Assembly (NCBI RefSeq): GCF_001757105.1
Contig: NZ_MDHN01000028.1
Location: 1-64,000, forward strand
Origin: Alteromonas confluentis
GTDB taxonomy: Bacteria > Pseudomonadota > Gammaproteobacteria > Enterobacterales > Alteromonadaceae
Length of the DNA: 64,000 nucleotides
Direction: 5' to 3'
The stretch's first letter is position 1; every line of letters starts with the position of its first letter. Shown here in pieces: positions 18,144 through 27,074 of the stretch. A program made the translations under genes and the position numbers. The notes below the pieces were generated by a model, which was not told where the DNA came from, did no database searches, and saw nothing but the letters and a program-made list of their open reading frames with translations.

Positions 18144-20237
18144 GTGTTGTTGCCAGTTCTCGTTGTTCATCCCAATATTCTGGGAAAGTTTTTTGCTAAA
18201 CCCTCAATCAGTCTCACGAACGAAAATTTAGTTTTCACACAAAAAAGTGGCAGGGAAAACACGCTGTCGCTAGCTTCTGTACGCACGCTTTTTCAGGTAA
18301 AGAAACGCTTTCTCGGCTACGAACTGCAATTGCCGGGAGCTAAAACATCAGTGCGCTACCGGTTTCTGAAAGCAGACAATGTAGTGGCATTGCAGGCAGC
18401 GGCCAACAAAATCATTCGAAGCCACATTAAGGCGTATCTACACACGGTGTTTACTGCGTTCAACAACAAGGTGAAGCTGCAATATCCGCGAGATTCATGG
18501 GAAGCCGAACTGCGCGAGCTTATTGAAACGCTGCATAAGCATTACGGTAACTACAAAGCCGACTGGCAAGCGCTGTTATCGGCTGACGCCCTCTGCGAAG
18601 TAGAAGAGATAGCGAGCCTGTATCCGTTTGATATGGCCAGATTACGAAGCTACCACGAACACATGCAGCTTAAAGCCCGCCGCACATTTCTCGATACGGT
18701 AGAGTCTAACCCGTTAACCGAGGAACAGCGTCTTGCGGTGCTTCGCGCCAACGACAGAAATTTAGTGCTGGCAGCCGCGGGCACAGGCAAAACGTCGGTA
18801 ATGGTGGCGAAAGCACTGGATGTGATCGACCGGGGCTTGGCAAAGCCCTCGGAAATATTGATTCTTGCCTACAACCGCGCGGCATCGGAAGAGCTTAAAT
18901 CTCGTCTGCTGGAAACGGCAAAAAGTCGGAATATTGTTCTGGCCGATGCGCCACAAATCTTCACCTTTCATGGCCTTGGTCGTGAGCTTTTGCAACGCGC
19001 TGGCGTACCCGTCGCGTTGAGTGAGTTTGTGGAAAATAGTCAACGGTTAAAGCAATGGGTGTTGGAGTGGGTTAAAGGCTACAGCGATGAAAATCCAACG
19101 GTGTTTCAGGAACTCTTGGGTTTGCTTTCGCCACACGCGACGAAGGGCAAAGCAAACCAGACAAACCAGACAAACGAACAAGCCACTGTAACGCGTTGTG
19201 TGGAAACGCTTGTCGGTGCCTTGCAAGCCATACGCATAGAGAGGTTGAAACCTGCCGATGTCAGCAAGCGAATAACGAGTGCTGATATTAAACCGGCCAG
19301 AAAGACAGCGAATTTACTCAACACGTTGCATAAGGCTTACGTGAGTGAACTAAAGCGTCAGGACTGCATGGATTTTGATGATCTTATTACCCGCGCCATA
19401 GAGATCACAAACCGGGGAGTAATAAAGCCAACATGGAAGTACGTGCTGGTGGATGAATTTCAGGATATCTCCACCGCGCGCATGGCCTTGTTAGAAGCCA
19501 TTCTCACAAAAGGTCATGAGGTATCACTTGCCGCGGTGGGCGACGACTGGCAGTCTATTTACCGTTTCTCCGGGGGGAAGCTTGAACTCACCACACGCTT
19601 TGGCGAACTGGTGGGCAGCTATACCGAAACTAAACTGCAGAAAACCTTTCGCTATAACAACAGTATTGCGGATACCGCTGGGCAGTTCATTATGGCAAAC
19701 CCCGAGCAATTCAGAAAACACATACATACGCATAATAAAGTCGATTCACCTCAGGTGTTTTTGCTGGATAACAAGCCTGGCAATGACAATGGGGTTTTTG
19801 AGCGTGTTGCGGAAGTGGTTGCGAAAATCCGTGGCAATGAACCTTCAAGCACTGTTGCCGTAATCGCCCGCTACAATTTTCTGTTGGATGAAACGAAGGC
19901 CACACTAACTCGGCTTAATCTCGCCAACCATGTGCATTTCTGGAGTTTTCATAAATCCAAAGGGCTGGAAGCAGACCACTGTATTATAATTGGCTTCAGC
20001 AAGGGTAAAAACGGGTTTCCCAGTGAGGGCAGGGAGAACGCGCTGATTGAAGCGCTATTGCCCGCTCTGGATGATTATCCTTACTCGGAAGAACGGCGCT
20101 TGATGTACGTCGGCATCACCCGGGCAAAACATAAGTGTTATATCATTGCCGACCCAATCGCGCCTTCGTCTTTTGTTACCGAGCTGCTGTCTGGTGAATA
20201 CAATATCAAGGTTACGTCAGGTTTATTCCAGTCGTAG
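18144..20237 (+). CDS. helD: DNA helicase IV, UvrD/Rep superfamily 1
   Basis: The 697-residue protein matches E. coli helicase IV in length (684) and layout. An N-terminal region of about 190 residues lacks helicase motifs, and the SF1A core follows. Motif Q is LTEEQRLAVL, Walker A is AAAGTGKTS near 210-218, Walker B is VDEFQDIS, then DDWQSIYRFSGG, and the last motif is VGITRAKHKC. It unwinds DNA 3' to 5' using ATP. The start is GTG at 18144 with AAGGAT upstream; TTG codons follow. The 3' end runs into a 17-bp tandem repeat. Confidence 0.9.
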   Translation: MLLPVLVVHPNILGKFFAKPSISLTNENLVFTQKSGRENTLSLASVRTLFQVKKRFLGYELQLPGAKTSVRYRFLKADNVVALQAAANKIIRSHIKAYLHTVFTAFNNKVKLQYPRDSWEAELRELIETLHKHYGNYKADWQALLSADALCEVEEIASLYPFDMARLRSYHEHMQLKARRTFLDTVESNPLTEEQRLAVLRANDRNLVLAAAGTGKTSVMVAKALDVIDRGLAKPSEILILAYNRAASEELKSRLLETAKSRNIVLADAPQIFTFHGLGRELLQRAGVPVALSEFVENSQRLKQWVLEWVKGYSDENPTVFQELLGLLSPHATKGKANQTNQTNEQATVTRCVETLVGALQAIRIERLKPADVSKRITSADIKPARKTANLLNTLHKAYVSELKRQDCMDFDDLITRAIEITNRGVIKPTWKYVLVDEFQDISTARMALLEAILTKGHEVSLAAVGDDWQSIYRFSGGKLELTTRFGELVGSYTETKLQKTFRYNNSIADTAGQFIMANPEQFRKHIHTHNKVDSPQVFLLDNKPGNDNGVFERVAEVVAKIRGNEPSSTVAVIARYNFLLDETKATLTRLNLANHVHFWSFHKSKGLEADHCIIIGFSKGKNGFPSEGRENALIEALLPALDDYPYSEERRLMYVGITRAKHKCYIIADPIAPSSFVTELLSGEYNIKVTSGLFQS

Positions 20238-20269
20238 GTTTATTCCAGTCGTAGGTTTATTTCAGTGTA
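20220..20269 (+). repeat. 17-bp tandem repeat over the helD stop codon
   Basis: GGTTTATTCCAGTCGTA is repeated at 20220-20236 and 20237-20253, followed by a partial, changed copy to 20269. The first copy encodes the last residues of HelD and its TAG, so the duplication does not change the protein. Confidence 0.85.
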
Positions 20270-20307
20270 AGTGACGTCCAGTTGAATCCTTGTATGACGC
20301 AAATGAA

Positions 20308-21207
20308 TTAAGCCGGCACGGTAACCTGCCCGCAAAGTAAAACTTGTTTTCTGCGTTTTACCTGCGGGTTTCGCAATTCAAACACCAAACCGTTATCTGC
20401 ATTATTCGCCAGTGTATGACTGCGTAGTGTCAGTTCAGAAGGCAATGTGACCGGGTAATGAAAGGCATTGGTAATCGAGAAGGATTCTTGCGAGTGAATG
20501 AACGACAAATCTAATGACGACACGCTGCGAGACAACACGTGAACACCATGGGCGATGGCTTGTTTGAACCCAAACAGCTTTGCACTCCAGTGGTATAAGT
20601 GAATAGGGTTGTAGTCGCCACTAATTCGCGCATAGCGTCTGCCTGCATTGCTCGCGAACGTTAACGCTGAGGTGGTTGCCTCCTGGCTTTGTGCCTGCGA
20701 CGCTTTTTCTGTATCGGCTGCATCGCCCTTCGCCAGCGTATCGGATGCCGCCCGGTGCAGATAAGTGCTGGTGACGGTTTGGCAAACGCTGCCGTGCTGT
20801 TTCACCAGCAAGACAATATCGACAACAATACCGCGGGGATGCACCCGAATATCGCTGAAATGACAATGTACATGCATATCATCATGGGTTAACGGGCGCG
20901 TTTGTTTGATGTTGTTTTCAATGTGCACCAAACCCATAAGCGGGAAAGGTGATGCCTTACAGGAAAGGGTTTCAACGTGTTGTGATAGCCCCAGGAAAAG
21001 GGGAAAGCAAGGGTGTATGTTTTCATGCTGCCAATTGTGATTGCGATGAAAGGTTTGAACCGCATCGCCAATTTGCGCCGCCGAGAAGGTTTTTTCACAA
21101 CTCACATTAGGCAGCTCAGCAACCTGTTGTTGTGATATCCACTGCTGAAGTAATGACGTGTCAGCCCGCTTCATTGCCGCTTTCATGGTTTGTAAAAACT
21201 GCTGCAC
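20308..21207 (-). CDS. MaoC-like double hot-dog dehydratase
   Basis: The 299-residue protein has a C-terminal MaoC/R-hydratase domain with the family motif YARISGDYNPIHLYHWSAKL and AIAHGVHVL (about residues 189-225), where Asp and His are catalytic. The N-terminal half reads as a second, inactive hot-dog domain. MaoC enzymes hydrate or dehydrate enoyl-thioesters. It could serve beta-oxidation or fatty acid metabolism. Its place beside the pigment cluster, on the same strand as the PPTase, makes a role there possible but unproven. The start is GTG 21207, chosen because AAAAGGAG lies about 8 bases upstream; the ATG at 21186 is an alternative. Confidence 0.72.
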   Translation of the reverse strand: MQQFLQTMKAAMKRADTSLLQQWISQQQVAELPNVSCEKTFSAAQIGDAVQTFHRNHNWQHENIHPCFPLFLGLSQHVETLSCKASPFPLMGLVHIENNIKQTRPLTHDDMHVHCHFSDIRVHPRGIVVDIVLLVKQHGSVCQTVTSTYLHRAASDTLAKGDAADTEKASQAQSQEATTSALTFASNAGRRYARISGDYNPIHLYHWSAKLFGFKQAIAHGVHVLSRSVSSLDLSFIHSQESFSITNAFHYPVTLPSELTLRSHTLANNADNGLVFELRNPQVKRRKQVLLCGQVTVPA

Positions 21208-21371
21208 TGCAAACTCCTTTTACTACAGTGATAACTTCCTGGTTCATCGCTATTTCCAGGCATCTATTTATGCGGCAAAGCACTTACCGACAGCCTACGT
21301 TAGCGTACTTTCAATGATTTAGCACACGTTACCTTTTAATCACCAGACAACTGCTTCAGGTTCTTAAGCGC

Positions 21372-22127
21372 TCAAACGATTAAACATTTACACATTACCG
21401 ACAGTTCTAGTTCATCATTTTCTGCCACCGCCAAGGCCATGCTGAAGTCATCGCCAAAGAATTGCTGGCTAAAACGCCATGGTTGAACGCTGGCCTGCGA
21501 GTTTTCTGTTATCGTCACTTGCGGATGCGCAGAATCGATGTCTGAAAAATAAAAGCTGTCGCCGGCAATGGCCATGCCTTTTCCTTCTGCTTTGATGAAC
21601 GCTTCCTTCAATGTCCACAGCGCGTAAAAGTGCTTCAGTTGCGCAGCTTCGTCGGGCGCATGTAGTAACAACGCATGTTCATGTGGATGAAAATAAAACG
21701 CAGCAAGCTCCCGTATATTACGTGATGCATCGAGTTTTTCTATATCTGTGCCGCACTCACGACCGCGAGCAATGGCAATCAAAATCATGTTGCCAGAATG
21801 GGAGACATTAAAGTGAATGTTGAGAGGGTTCGGGTGTAAAGCGGGTTTGCCAAAGTCATTGAAAACAAAAGCCAGATCAGCGGGCGAGAGGCTTGGGTGT
21901 AATGCTGCAAGAAGCAAGCGAAGAGCGCCCCGGGCTATAAGGAATCGCTGCTGCGCTTCAGGTTTGCGGAACTGCAACATGCGGCGATGCTCGCTTTCCG
22001 ACAGTATTGAGCGAAACAGCGCTAATTGGTGATTCTCTTCATACTGACGGGTATCAAGCAGCCACAGGTGTACGTCTTGATCACCGATGTTTTGCGCCGG
22101 TTTGGCGAAAATTAAATCTGAAAACAT
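21372..22127 (-). CDS. Sfp-type 4'-phosphopantetheinyl transferase
   Basis: This 251-residue PPTase moves the phosphopantetheine arm from CoA to the serine of carrier proteins. The Sfp-type motifs are clear: FNVSHSGN, GTDIEKLD with the magnesium-binding Asp and Glu, and WTLKEAFIKAEGKGM. The two-domain length is that of the Sfp/Gsp class, used for secondary metabolism. It is divergent from the first ACP gene with 90 bp between, and would prime both ACPs of this cluster. The shared gap holds a 12-bp palindrome that recurs at the other divergent promoter of the cluster. Confidence 0.93.
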   Translation of the reverse strand: MFSDLIFAKPAQNIGDQDVHLWLLDTRQYEENHQLALFRSILSESEHRRMLQFRKPEAQQRFLIARGALRLLLAALHPSLSPADLAFVFNDFGKPALHPNPLNIHFNVSHSGNMILIAIARGRECGTDIEKLDASRNIRELAAFYFHPHEHALLLHAPDEAAQLKHFYALWTLKEAFIKAEGKGMAIAGDSFYFSDIDSAHPQVTITENSQASVQPWRFSQQFFGDDFSMALAVAENDELELSVMCKCLIV

Positions 22128-22160
22128 GCCGGGTTGCAGAAATAGTTTTTATTGTAACAT

Positions 22161-22172
22161 TAGTTTAAACTA
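22161..22172. promoter_or_regulatory. Cluster palindrome, copy 1 (TAGTTTAAACTA)
   Basis: A perfect 12-bp inverted repeat in the 90-bp gap between the divergent PPTase and ACP genes, followed by GCGCCC. The identical 12-mer followed by CCGCCC lies at 32084-32095. It is a likely operator for a shared regulator. Confidence 0.65.
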
Positions 22173-22217
22173 GCGCCCTTTCAGAGAGAAGCGTACATAG
22201 TAAGGACAGTATCAACT

Positions 22218-22481
22218 ATGGCTACACAAACAGAATCCGAATTAAAAATGGCTGAACTTTTAGTTGAAGCCCTCAATTTAGAAGACATGGAAGCGGAAGA
22301 AATTGATCCGGAAGATCAATTGTTCGGTGACGGTCTGGGACTCGATTCTATTGATGCGCTGGAAATTTCATTAGCGATATCAAAAGAATACGGCGTGCAA
22401 ATTAAAGCGGAAGACGAAGGCACGCGCGAAGCGTTCGAGACCTTACGCAGCTTAACCGCATTTGTTGAAAAGAATAAATAA
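22218..22481 (+). CDS. Acyl carrier protein 1 of the aryl polyene cluster
   Basis: The 87-residue acidic ACP carries the phosphopantetheine site at Ser44 within LGLDSIDALE. The ATG at 22218 has AAGGAC upstream. It is the first gene of a plus-strand operon that runs to 30541, and would hold the growing polyene chain. It resembles the ACP pair (ApeE/ApeF type) of known aryl polyene clusters; which of the two it matches is not decided here. Promoter control probably involves the palindrome 46 bp upstream. Confidence 0.92.
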   Translation: MATQTESELKMAELLVEALNLEDMEAEEIDPEDQLFGDGLGLDSIDALEISLAISKEYGVQIKAEDEGTREAFETLRSLTAFVEKNK

Positions 22482-22543
22482 AATCGGGCGGTTACCCTCG
22501 GATCGGCGGTAAATAAAGCTATTTGAGGGTTATCTTTGACGAC

Positions 22544-23722
22544 ATGAAAATAGATATCATCGATTACGAATCCTGTTCGGCAGCCGGGGTTAATCTCAGT
22601 GCCTTACGGACTTCACTCAAACAGCATAAAAGCGGCCTGATTAAGAACAACCTGCCAGGTTCAGATCTAGACACCTGGATTGGCCTTGTTGAGCAAATCA
22701 ACGGGGTGGATGACCTGGGTCAGTGGCAAAGTCGAAACAATGCCCTGGCTGCATTAGGTTATGAACAGGGCACGATTCGCCACACGGTTTCAGCATTAAT
22801 CAGCAAATACGGCGCTGCCCGCATTGGTTTAGTCATGGGCTCAAGTACGTCCAGTATCGACCGTACTGAAGAAGCCTATACCAAACTCAACAGCGACAAT
22901 GGGTTAACCGAAGCGTTCAAGCAGCCGTTTGTGCATAATCCTCATGCACCTGCTTTGTTTGCCGCACACCTTTCTGGTATTAAAGGCCCATCACTCACGA
23001 TTAACACTGCGTGCTCTTCTTCCGCCAAAGTGTTTGCCACTGGCGCTCGCTGGCTGGAAACCGGTATTGTCGATGCAGTGCTGGTAGGTGGCGTGGATAC
23101 GCTGTGTCTGAGTGTGCTGCACGGTTTTAATTCGCTGCAGTTACTGTCGCCGAACCCGTGTAAGCCTTTCGATCAGCATCGAGACGGAATAAACCTGGGT
23201 GAAGCATCCGGTTTTGCCGTGCTCCAGCGCGCGGGCGAAAATAACAATGGCCGGGGCATCACGCTGGCCGGTTATGGCGAAAGCTCAGATGCACACCATA
23301 TGTCGCACCCGCATCCTGATGGATTAGGCGCCAGATTGTCGATGACACAGGCGCTGAAACGAGCTGCATTGTCTCCTGAGTCGGTGGATTACATTAACCT
23401 TCACGGTACTTCCAGCCGGGCTAACGATTTAATTGAAGGAAAGCTGATTTCCGAATTGTTCCCTGCGTCTGTACGTTGTTCATCGACCAAAGCCTGGATG
23501 GGGCATACCCTGGGCGCAGCGGGGATTACAGAAGCCATTATTGCCATGGATACCTTGCACACCAACGTGATCCCGGGCTCAAAGAACCTGGAAACGCTGG
23601 ATGAAGCACTGGATTTCTCCATTAAAGCCACAGACGAAGAGAAAGTGTGTCAGCACGTGATGACCAATTCATTCGGCTTCGGTGGTAATAACTGTACACT
23701 TTTGTTTAGCAGGGCAGAGTAA
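22544..23722 (+). CDS. Beta-ketoacyl-ACP synthase (complete active site)
   Basis: This ketosynthase condenses malonyl-ACP with the growing chain. With the start at ATG 22544 it has 392 residues; a TTG at 22523 in frame is less likely. All four active-site residues are present: Cys157 (NTACSSSAK), His287 (NLHGTSS), Lys316 and His321 (STKAWMGHTLGAAG). It is slightly short for the FabF group. It lies directly before the cysteine-less partner, separated by one base. It is therefore the natural candidate to form the KS half of a KS/chain-length-factor pair, although the second KS of the cluster could also do so. Confidence 0.9.
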   Translation: MKIDIIDYESCSAAGVNLSALRTSLKQHKSGLIKNNLPGSDLDTWIGLVEQINGVDDLGQWQSRNNALAALGYEQGTIRHTVSALISKYGAARIGLVMGSSTSSIDRTEEAYTKLNSDNGLTEAFKQPFVHNPHAPALFAAHLSGIKGPSLTINTACSSSAKVFATGARWLETGIVDAVLVGGVDTLCLSVLHGFNSLQLLSPNPCKPFDQHRDGINLGEASGFAVLQRAGENNNGRGITLAGYGESSDAHHMSHPHPDGLGARLSMTQALKRAALSPESVDYINLHGTSSRANDLIEGKLISELFPASVRCSSTKAWMGHTLGAAGITEAIIAMDTLHTNVIPGSKNLETLDEALDFSIKATDEEKVCQHVMTNSFGFGGNNCTLLFSRAE

Positions 23723-23723
23723 T

Positions 23724-24533
23724 ATGCAGACAAAAGCACTGAAATGTAAAATTGCAGGCACCGGTGCCTGGGGCAGCTACTTTGAAAACTGGTCTGCACT
23801 TCAAGCGCTGCTCGGTGGCGCAGACTTACCAGAAGCAAAGCTGAAAAGCCCGAAACCCGGTATTATTCCCGCCAATGAAAGACGCCGTGCCCCGTTGCCG
23901 GTTAAGTTGGCGGTTGAGAGTTCATGGCAGGCGACGCAAGATGCCGGTGTTGAGCCCAATACGCTTACCTGCGTGTTTGTTTCTGGTCTGGGCGATACCG
24001 ACCTGACCGACTATATGTGCAAAACATTGGCGTCTGAACATAAAGAGCTGTCGCCAACCAAGTTCCATAACTCGGTACACAACGCGCCCGCCGGCTACTG
24101 GACCATCAGTACAGGCACCATGAGCGCGGCCAATTCCGTTGCCGGATATGAAGAGTCGGTGTCGTTAACCATTCTTGAGGCTATGATTCAGTGCGAAACT
24201 GAAAATGTGCCCATGCTGCTCACGTTTTATGATGCGCCGGTGGCAGATATTCTGACGCCCGTGTTGCCTAATCAGGAAACCTTTGCATTTTCACTGGTGA
24301 TTTATCCGCACGATGCCGACGTGGAAGGCAAAGTGCTTACAGCAATGGTAAATCAGCAGGAAGATGCAAGCTGGCCGGCACTCAATGCCGACAGTACGTA
24401 TCTCACAGAGATGTACGCTCAGAACCCGGCAGCAAAGGTATTGTGTGTTGCTGAGCTGTTGAATCAACCTGATGGGCAGATCACCATTCCGCTAAGCAGT
24501 GGAACCAGTCTCACTTTAGCTTGTGAAGGGTAA
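23724..24533 (+). CDS. Ketosynthase-like protein without active Cys (chain-length-factor-like)
   Basis: The frame opens at 23682, but the ATG at 23724 sits one base after the KS stop, giving 269 residues. It matches the N-terminal half of a ketosynthase fold (LKCKIAGTGAWGSY at the start, SVHNAPAGYWTIS in the middle). Where a KS has its Cys the sequence reads SAANSVAGYEES. The C-terminal half with the two His is missing. Aryl polyene clusters contain a similar protein (ApeC type) that pairs with a KS. I infer a structural or chain-length role, not catalysis. Confidence 0.82.
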   Translation: MQTKALKCKIAGTGAWGSYFENWSALQALLGGADLPEAKLKSPKPGIIPANERRRAPLPVKLAVESSWQATQDAGVEPNTLTCVFVSGLGDTDLTDYMCKTLASEHKELSPTKFHNSVHNAPAGYWTISTGTMSAANSVAGYEESVSLTILEAMIQCETENVPMLLTFYDAPVADILTPVLPNQETFAFSLVIYPHDADVEGKVLTAMVNQQEDASWPALNADSTYLTEMYAQNPAAKVLCVAELLNQPDGQITIPLSSGTSLTLACEG

Positions 24534-26108
24534 ATGATGGATCAGATGAATACGGATATTATCATCGCCGGTGGCGGGCTGGCAGGCATGAGCCTGGCGC
24601 TGCAGCTGCTTAACCGCGACGACACTTACGCCATTACCATAATTGAGAAAAATACCTTTCCGGTACACGACACCACGGCAAAAGTGGGGGAGTCTACGGT
24701 TGAAATTGGAGCGCACTACTTTACCGATGTACTTGGCCTGAAAGACCATTTCAAGGAAAAGCACCTGCGTAAGTACGGCCTCAGGCTGTTCTTCGGAAAA
24801 GTGCAAAACGATTACAGCGATTATGATGAACTGGGCGTAAGCGAGCTTTTCGGCATTCCGGCTTATCAAATTGAACGTGGCACGCTGGAAAACTACCTCT
24901 ACACCATGCTGAAAGAAAAAGGCGTGGTATTTCTTGATGGCGCAGTACCTCAAGACATTGAACTGGGCGATAAAAATCACACTGTGGTTTGCCGTCGCGG
25001 TGACGACACAATTACCGTTCAGGGGCGTTGGTTAGTCGACGCAGCGGGCCGTCAGGCATTGCTACGAAATAAGCTGAACTTGCAGACTGAAACCGGCCAT
25101 CAAGGCAATGCGGTTTTCTTCCGCATCAATAAGCGAGTCATTATCGATGAATGGTCTGATAATGAAGCCTGGCAAAATCGAGTCCTCGAACCGGGTAAAC
25201 GCTGGTTAAGCACCAATCATCTGATGGGCCCCGGTTACTGGGTGTGGATTATTCCTCTTGCGTCCGGCGCCACCAGCTTTGGTATCGTCATGGACGATAA
25301 AGCGCTGGCCGACAGCAAAATCAGCACCTTTGAAGACACCATGGCATGGTTACAACAAGAACATCCACTGTGCGCAGAAGCCATTGAAGGGGCGGAACTG
25401 CTCGACTTTAAAGTCATGCAAGGCTATTCCTACGGCTGTAAGCAGATGTTCTCAGACTCTGGCTGGGCCATGACGGGTGAAGCCGGCGCCTTTGCTGACC
25501 CTTTCTATTCACCGGGCAGCGATTTCATCGCACTGAATAACACCTTTGTTACCCATCTTATCGAGCGTGACAGGAAAGGGCAGGACATTCGTTTTGAAGC
25601 GGCCTTGTTCCACAAGTTTTACGACTCGTTCTTTGAGAACACCCTGTCAATTTACAAAGATCAGTACGGCGGTTTTGGCGATCGTAAGATGATGTCGATT
25701 AAGCTGGTCTGGGATTACACCTATTACTGGGGTGTATTTGCCTTGCTGTTTTTCACCGACGCTATCGGCGATTTAGACACCATGCGTAAAATTACCCCGA
25801 ACCTGCTTAAAACCCAGAAACTGAATAAGAAAATGCAGATGTTGCTGGCTGAAAGAGCACAGAAGCGTTTGGTTTTACCCGCCAAAGGCAGCTTTATGGA
25901 TCAGTTCCTGGTGCCGTGTTTGGGCGAGCTTAATGACGTACTGAAAAACCCGGATATTGATGTGGAAATGGCACTGGAGAAGAACATTGCCATTATGCAG
26001 AAAATTGTCCCGTACTTTGAAGATATGCTGAGCGACGAAGCGACCACGCAGATTGATGATGAAGAGCGGGCGGTGCTGGGAAATTACAGGCAAAGCGTGC
26101 TGGCGTGA
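24534..26108 (+). CDS. FAD-dependent halogenase-like oxidoreductase
   Basis: The 524-residue flavoprotein belongs to the tryptophan-halogenase superfamily. The FAD site GGGLAG is at 13-18, and VGESTVEIG follows. The halogenase signature WxWxIP is present as WVWIIP (236-241), and the FxxPxxSxG motif as FADPFYSPG. Lys80 in LRKYGLRLFF sits where halogenases have the lysine that binds hypohalous acid. The DPFYSPGS form is nearer to phenol- or carrier-bound-substrate halogenases than to free-tryptophan ones. It starts directly at the previous stop and overlaps the next gene by four bases. A hydroxylase is the main alternative. Confidence 0.82.
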   Translation: MMDQMNTDIIIAGGGLAGMSLALQLLNRDDTYAITIIEKNTFPVHDTTAKVGESTVEIGAHYFTDVLGLKDHFKEKHLRKYGLRLFFGKVQNDYSDYDELGVSELFGIPAYQIERGTLENYLYTMLKEKGVVFLDGAVPQDIELGDKNHTVVCRRGDDTITVQGRWLVDAAGRQALLRNKLNLQTETGHQGNAVFFRINKRVIIDEWSDNEAWQNRVLEPGKRWLSTNHLMGPGYWVWIIPLASGATSFGIVMDDKALADSKISTFEDTMAWLQQEHPLCAEAIEGAELLDFKVMQGYSYGCKQMFSDSGWAMTGEAGAFADPFYSPGSDFIALNNTFVTHLIERDRKGQDIRFEAALFHKFYDSFFENTLSIYKDQYGGFGDRKMMSIKLVWDYTYYWGVFALLFFTDAIGDLDTMRKITPNLLKTQKLNKKMQMLLAERAQKRLVLPAKGSFMDQFLVPCLGELNDVLKNPDIDVEMALEKNIAIMQKIVPYFEDMLSDEATTQIDDEERAVLGNYRQSVLA

Positions 26109-26698
26109 GTGCATCACCGCGGCAGCGAGGCCCGAAGGATTTAATTCCGCTGCTCTTTGTTTTTGTGTCTGTGGCTTACCCGTTTGTGGTGTGGCTTAAC
26201 ATCGACACCATAGACCCCCGCTGGTTCGGTGCGGTGTTACTGTTAGTGGCCATATTCAGGCTGGTGGTTGCAGGTAAGAGTCGTAAAACCAGTGACTGGT
26301 TGATGACGGCCGTGATTGCGTTATATTGCGCCGGGGTTATATTTCTAAACAGTGAAATACTGCTGAAATGTTACCCTGTGATCATGAGCGCCGGAATGGG
26401 ACTGCTGTTCCTGATTTCGTTGCTTGATGAGCACACCCTGATAGAACGCTTCGCCCGGGCTGGTGGACATAATCCGCCGGCACAGGCGAAAGGATATCTC
26501 AGGGCGCTGAGCCTGGCGTGGGGGCTGTTGTTGTTGCTCAATGCAGCGGTGGCCGCCTGGACAGCCTGGTTCAGCAGTTTAGCAGTATGGACACTCTACA
26601 ACGGTTTACTGTCCTACCTGATTTTTGCCGTATTTGTGGTTGCTGAATTACTCTTTCGGCGCCACTACAAAAAGAAGCATAAGATTGTTGATGACTGA
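26105..26698 (+). CDS. COG4648-type membrane protein of aryl polyene clusters
   Basis: A 197-residue integral membrane protein with about six hydrophobic segments and a basic tail (RRHYKKKHK). It starts at GTG 26105 in a GTGA overlap with the oxidoreductase stop. Membrane proteins of this size are a constant part of aryl polyene operons (ApeG type). Their biochemical role is not known. The ordered overlaps on both sides show it is co-translated with the biosynthetic enzymes. The family call rests mainly on position and hydrophobic layout. Confidence 0.72.
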   Translation: MSASPRQRGPKDLIPLLFVFVSVAYPFVVWLNIDTIDPRWFGAVLLLVAIFRLVVAGKSRKTSDWLMTAVIALYCAGVIFLNSEILLKCYPVIMSAGMGLLFLISLLDEHTLIERFARAGGHNPPAQAKGYLRALSLAWGLLLLLNAAVAAWTAWFSSLAVWTLYNGLLSYLIFAVFVVAELLFRRHYKKKHKIVDD

Positions 26699-27074
26699 TA
26701 TACATGCGTTGAAAGCACTGTTTAACGCGCAGGAAGGGCCGGATATTACGGCTATAAAGATGGATGAAGCGTCTGCTGAGATTACGCTTAAGGTAAGTGA
26801 AGATCTCGCCTGGTTCGACGGCCACTTTCCTGATCATAAAGTACTGCCCGGTGTGGTGCAGATTGACTGGGCGGGAAAGCTGGCAAAAGCGTTGTTTATC
26901 AGCGATAGCCGTTTTCATCAACTCACCAATATCAAATTCAAAACCATGGTCATGCCGGGTGCACAGATGCAGCTCACGCTCAATCACAATGCAGACAAAG
27001 GCAGTGTTTCGTTTCACTTCTCCAACGAAACGGACTCATTCTCCACGGGCAGTTTTAAGTTTTCCGCATCATGA
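26691..27074 (+). CDS. Hot-dog 3-hydroxyacyl-ACP dehydratase (ApeI-like)
   Basis: The frame opens at 26625, but the ATG at 26691, overlapping the upstream stop by eight bases, gives 127 residues. The FabA/FabZ-like motif is FDGHFPDHKVLPGVVQIDW with His45, the usual dehydratase histidine. It would remove water from the 3-hydroxyacyl-ACP to make each double bond of the polyene. Aryl polyene clusters have two such proteins that work together; the second is at 28835. It overlaps the glycosyltransferase gene by an ATGA. Confidence 0.87.
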   Translation: MTDIHALKALFNAQEGPDITAIKMDEASAEITLKVSEDLAWFDGHFPDHKVLPGVVQIDWAGKLAKALFISDSRFHQLTNIKFKTMVMPGAQMQLTLNHNADKGSVSFHFSNETDSFSTGSFKFSAS

